A stretch of DNA of 23,287 nt. Origin: a virus. The stretch is from the IMG/VR virus record IMGVR_UViG_3300018420_000123, positions 1-23,287 of that record; one strand, 5' to 3'. Below are positions 20,232 to 23,287 of this stretch, one piece after another; positions within the stretch are counted from its first letter, which is position 1; every line of letters begins with the position of its first letter. The position numbers and the translations under genes are program-made. The notes under the pieces are model-generated. The model did not search any database, was not told where the DNA came from, and saw only the letters and a program-made list of their open reading frames with translations.

Positions 20232-22117
20232 TGAAACAGATAGTAACACTTGACTTTGAGACATTCTACGATAAGGGATTTAGTCTTTCAAAGTTAACAA
20301 CAGAAGAATATATACAAGACCCACAGTTTCAAGTCATTGGCTACGCAGTCAAGATTAACGACGGTTCTACAAAATGGTACACAGGGTCGCACGAAGAACT
20401 ACATGATGAACTTCTCAAAATAGATTGGGATAATTCAATGTTGCTTTGTCATAATACTTTGTTTGATGGAGCAATTCTTAGTTGGACGTTTGGTCTACAA
20501 CCCTTCGCATACTTAGATACTTTATGTATGGCTCGTGCTCTACACGGTGTCAATGCGGGCGGGTCTCTCAAAGCATTAGCAGAAAGATATAGCTTAGGGC
20601 AGAAAGGCACAGAAGTATTAGACGCATTAGGTAAAAGACTAGAAGATTTCAAACCTCATGAACTACACCAATATGGTGAGTATTGTAAGAATGATGTAGA
20701 ACTTACACACAAACTATTCCAGGAGTTATCTAAAACCTTTCCTGTAGAAGAATTAAAACTGATAGATATTACACTGCGCATGTATACGAATCCTGTGCTA
20801 AGAGTTGATGATGGACTTTTAGTATCAAGGCTCGAGGAAGTCACAGACGAAAAGCAAAAGCTATTGGCTGGTCTAAAGAACAGATTAGAATGTGAAGATG
20901 AAGAATGTGTCCGTAAGAAATTAGCAAGTAATAAACAATTTGCGGAGTTACTTACAGAGTTAGGTGTTGATGTTCCTTTAAAAATATCTCCGACGACAGG
21001 TAATGAAACTTATGCGTTAGCTAAGAACGATATAGGATTCCAAAGATTATGTGAACATGAAGACTCTTTTATACAAGAATTATGCTCAGTCAGATTAGGT
21101 ACTAAGTCTACAATGGAAGAGTCAAGAATAGAGAGATTCTTAGACATTGGTGCTCGTAACAGGGGCCTACTACCAATCCCACTTAAATACTACGGTGCTC
21201 ATACAGGACGATGGTCAGGTGTAGATAAAGTAAACTTCCAAAACTTACCTTCTCGTGACGTTAAAAAGAAAGCACTAAAGAATGCAATCCTACCCCCCGA
21301 AGGGCATGTAATATTAAACGTCGACTCATCACAGATTGAAGCAAGGATACTTGTGTGGCTGGCTGGTCAAGAAGATATAGTTAAACAATATAGAGAAGGT
21401 CAAGATGTTTATTCTAATTTTGCAGGGACAGTTTATGGTAGACACATTGACAAACGTAATAAAAAAGAAAGGTTTATTGGTAAGACTTGTACACTAGGTC
21501 TAGGCTATGGTACAGGGTGGCAGAAACTACAACACACATTAAAAACTCAACCTCCTGGAGCAGACTTACCTGACCATGAATGTCAACGTTTAGTTAAAAG
21601 GTATCGTGAGATTAATTATAAAGTTATAGATTTATGGTCAAGATGTGATAGAGCATTAGAATATCTATGTAATTGGGAACAGCTTATGACTCAAGGATAT
21701 GGTAAACCTTATTATTTAGATACTCATAATGTTATAAGAGTTACACCAAAAGGTCTAGAACTACCAAACGGATTGTATATTCAATACCCACAGCTAAGAT
21801 GGGATACATCAGAAGCAAAAGGTAAATTCTTATATAAAAACAGATATGGTGAAACATCTATATGGGGCGGTTCAGTAGTAGAAAATGTAGTCCAAGCATT
21901 AGCTAGAATTATCATAGGTGAACAGATGGTTCGTATTAACGAAAGATATAAACCTGTATTAACTGTTCATGACGCAGTTGTTTGCGTGGCTGCCGAGTCA
22001 GAAAAAGACGAAGCATTAAAATTTATAATGGATGAAATGTCCAAAGCACCTGAGTGGGCACCTGATTTACCCATAGCCTGTGAAGGTGCGTATGCTACAA
22101 ACTATGGGGATTGTTAA
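20231..22117 (+). CDS. polA: DNA polymerase A with 3'-5' proofreading
   Basis: The product has 628 aa, lacking the 5'-3' exonuclease as in phage family-A polymerases. Exonuclease sites: D8 and E10 (DFETFYD), HNTLFD with D79, and YCKND with Y151 and D155. Polymerase sites: GRWSG, motif A VDSSQIEAR with D365, and the O-helix from R414 through K418 to Y426 (RFIGKTCTLGLGYG), ending in motif C HDAVV (H580, D581). The residue matching E. coli Pol I F762 is L422. ATG at 20231 is used; the TTG at 20228 adds one residue. It replicates the phage genome. No helicase or primase lies in this window. Confidence 0.95.
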   Translation: MKQIVTLDFETFYDKGFSLSKLTTEEYIQDPQFQVIGYAVKINDGSTKWYTGSHEELHDELLKIDWDNSMLLCHNTLFDGAILSWTFGLQPFAYLDTLCMARALHGVNAGGSLKALAERYSLGQKGTEVLDALGKRLEDFKPHELHQYGEYCKNDVELTHKLFQELSKTFPVEELKLIDITLRMYTNPVLRVDDGLLVSRLEEVTDEKQKLLAGLKNRLECEDEECVRKKLASNKQFAELLTELGVDVPLKISPTTGNETYALAKNDIGFQRLCEHEDSFIQELCSVRLGTKSTMEESRIERFLDIGARNRGLLPIPLKYYGAHTGRWSGVDKVNFQNLPSRDVKKKALKNAILPPEGHVILNVDSSQIEARILVWLAGQEDIVKQYREGQDVYSNFAGTVYGRHIDKRNKKERFIGKTCTLGLGYGTGWQKLQHTLKTQPPGADLPDHECQRLVKRYREINYKVIDLWSRCDRALEYLCNWEQLMTQGYGKPYYLDTHNVIRVTPKGLELPNGLYIQYPQLRWDTSEAKGKFLYKNRYGETSIWGGSVVENVVQALARIIIGEQMVRINERYKPVLTVHDAVVCVAAESEKDEALKFIMDEMSKAPEWAPDLPIACEGAYATNYGDC

Positions 22118-22737
22118 TGGAACATAAGTTATTTAAGTTAAACATTGATACTGATGATATAACTGAAAGAGTTTATGAATTAACTGAAAGATGGATTAGT
22201 CGGTCGCAAGAGTTTCCATTCTTTACTATTGGTCGTAGTGCATATCTTGATGGTAAAACTCCTGAGTATAATAAAGATATAAGATATGATAATGTACTTA
22301 TACTTGGTAAATTTGGTGACTTACATGAACAAGCATTACAAACTTTAGAAAACTATTTTAATGAGCCTATTAATCTTTCCTGGGATTTACGATGTCCAGG
22401 ATTTCATATCTTTCCTAGTGACCCTGTGTTTATAGAAAAAGGTATTGCTGGAAATTGGCATCAAGACTATCCTCACGAAACATTGGGGCTTGGTTCACAA
22501 GATCCTTGGACATTTACTATACCTATTGAGGTACCTAAGTCGGGTGCTGGTATAGACTATATTGATGAGTTTAATTGGATACAACACATACCTTATAAGA
22601 AATCTATGATGATATTACATGATGGAAAAAATATACATAGAATTGCGGGGCTCAAAGAGTATATACCTAATGAATATAGAATTACTATGCAAGGACATTT
22701 AATAAGACGTAAAGGAAGACTAGAGGCTTTTTGGTAG
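22117..22737 (+). CDS. 2-oxoglutarate/Fe(II) oxygenase-like protein
   Basis: The product has 206 aa. A facial-triad pattern is visible: H115 and D117 (NWHQDYP), H174 (GKNIHRI), and R188 (EYRITMQ) as the likely 2-oxoglutarate anchor. Spacing and length fit the double-stranded beta-helix dioxygenases that marine phages often carry. Substrate could be protein, nucleic acid base or small molecule. The start overlaps the polymerase stop (TAATG), tying its expression to replication, and it abuts a second oxygenase gene. The N-terminal 90 residues are family-specific. Confidence 0.75.
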   Translation: MEHKLFKLNIDTDDITERVYELTERWISRSQEFPFFTIGRSAYLDGKTPEYNKDIRYDNVLILGKFGDLHEQALQTLENYFNEPINLSWDLRCPGFHIFPSDPVFIEKGIAGNWHQDYPHETLGLGSQDPWTFTIPIEVPKSGAGIDYIDEFNWIQHIPYKKSMMILHDGKNIHRIAGLKEYIPNEYRITMQGHLIRRKGRLEAFW

Positions 22738-23225
22738 AAGATATATCTAAATTTCCATTTTTAAAACCTATTAAAGATAACTGGAAAGTTTTACTTGAGG
22801 ACTACCATCGTATTAATAATCAGTTAATGCCTTGGCACGAAGTAGATATATATAATAAAGGGTGGGATATTTTTGGGCTAATACATAAAGACTACCATAT
22901 TAAAGAAAACCAAATGTTAGTGCCTAATACAACGAAAATAATAAAGCAGATTCCTTTTTTATATATGGCAGGGTTTTCAATATTAAAAGGGGGAACAAAA
23001 ATTTATCCTCACAATGGGTATACAGGAGAAGTATTTAGATGTCATACAGGACTATCATGCCCTGAAGATTGCTTTATTCAGATTGGGGAACATAAACAAT
23101 ACTGGAAAGACGGAGAGCAATTTGTATTTGATGATACTCAACTACATAGCGCAGAAAATAATTCTAATAAAGATAGAGTAGTTTTTATTGTAGATTTTTA
23201 TAAGGATAAATATGAAGCACAGTGA
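22731..23225 (+). CDS. Aspartyl/asparaginyl beta-hydroxylase-like oxygenase
   Basis: The product has 164 aa. The region from about residue 85 (GGTKIYPHNGYTGEVFRCHT, then GLSCPEDCFIQIG, YWKDGEQFVFDDTQLHSAEN and RVVFIVDF) follows AspH/LpxO-type hydroxylases, with H105 and H139 as iron ligands and R149 for 2-oxoglutarate. The frame has no ATG near its start; TTG at 22731 is used, with AGAGG four bases upstream, and overlaps the previous stop. The target may be an aspartyl or asparaginyl residue or a lipid. Confidence 0.82.
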   Translation: MVEDISKFPFLKPIKDNWKVLLEDYHRINNQLMPWHEVDIYNKGWDIFGLIHKDYHIKENQMLVPNTTKIIKQIPFLYMAGFSILKGGTKIYPHNGYTGEVFRCHTGLSCPEDCFIQIGEHKQYWKDGEQFVFDDTQLHSAENNSNKDRVVFIVDFYKDKYEAQ

Positions 23226-23287
23226 AGCTGGAAAAGGTAGTAAACAAAGACCAACAAATAACAAGGCATTTAACGACGGGTATGATA
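23212..23287 (+). CDS. KGSKQRPT-type small phage protein, 5' part
   Basis: The frame starts MKHSEAGKGSKQRPTNNKAF and continues NDGYD to the window edge. The N-terminus SxxGKGSxQRPT is common in small phage proteins of unknown function, and this one starts 14 bases before the preceding stop, in keeping with the local overlap style. The rest lies outside the window. Confidence 0.75.
   Translation, partial: MKHSEAGKGSKQRPTNNKAFNDGYD

Overview
The window is one contiguous stretch of a tailed double-stranded DNA phage genome, most likely a podovirus-like marine or freshwater phage. Evidence: a P22-type portal, both terminase subunits, a scaffold-like protein and a head protein sit in packaging and assembly order. 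They are followed by a phage-style DNA polymerase A and many tiny overlapping genes. Promoters look like ordinary bacterial sigma-70 sites (TTGATT, 17 bp, TATAAT), so the host is probably a low-GC proteobacterium. I cannot name the host. No integrase, tRNA, rRNA, CRISPR array or insertion sequence was seen.

Layout. (1) Positions 1-7287, minus strand: the packaging and head module. In transcription order it has small terminase, large terminase, portal, a 65-aa protein, a GroES-like co-chaperonin, a scaffold-like protein, a 148-aa protein and a head protein cut by the window edge. (2) Positions 7288-7360: a divergent switch with overlapping back-to-back promoters. (3) Positions 7361-9010, plus strand: an SprT-like metalloprotease and an unusual, more GC-rich 249-aa gene with its own strong terminator, separated by about 500 bp of mostly non-coding DNA. 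(4) Positions 9011-9992: almost 1 kb without a convincing ordinary gene. It is packed with repeats: 14 GGAACA/TGTTCC boxes, TTAGTAAAC boxes, an AT-rich core and palindromes. It is a candidate origin or control centre. (5) Positions 9840-15043: two near-identical promoters drive three small genes and then a four-gene block (DUF3150-like protein, MoxR/CobS-like AAA ATPase, VWA/HExxH protein, 298-aa protein). (6) Positions 15040-20231: a dense run of small, mostly translationally coupled genes. They include a VRR-NUC nuclease, a DUF3310 protein, a TraR/DksA-like RNA polymerase regulator, a DUF1289 protein and several zinc-ribbon proteins. (7) Positions 20231-23287: DNA polymerase A with proofreading, two consecutive 2-oxoglutarate/Fe(II) oxygenase-like genes and the start of a common small phage gene.

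The most distinctive feature is a 17-bp palindrome, CCTGACA-NNN-TGTCAGG, present in 11 copies. All lie in the rightward arm. Most stand just before a ribosome binding site, and two lie in frame inside the 5' ends of genes. With the shared promoter spacer motif and the GGAACA array they suggest a phage-specific regulatory or replication code. The best candidate for an under-described protein system is the palindrome-punctuated DUF3150-like/AAA/VWA block.
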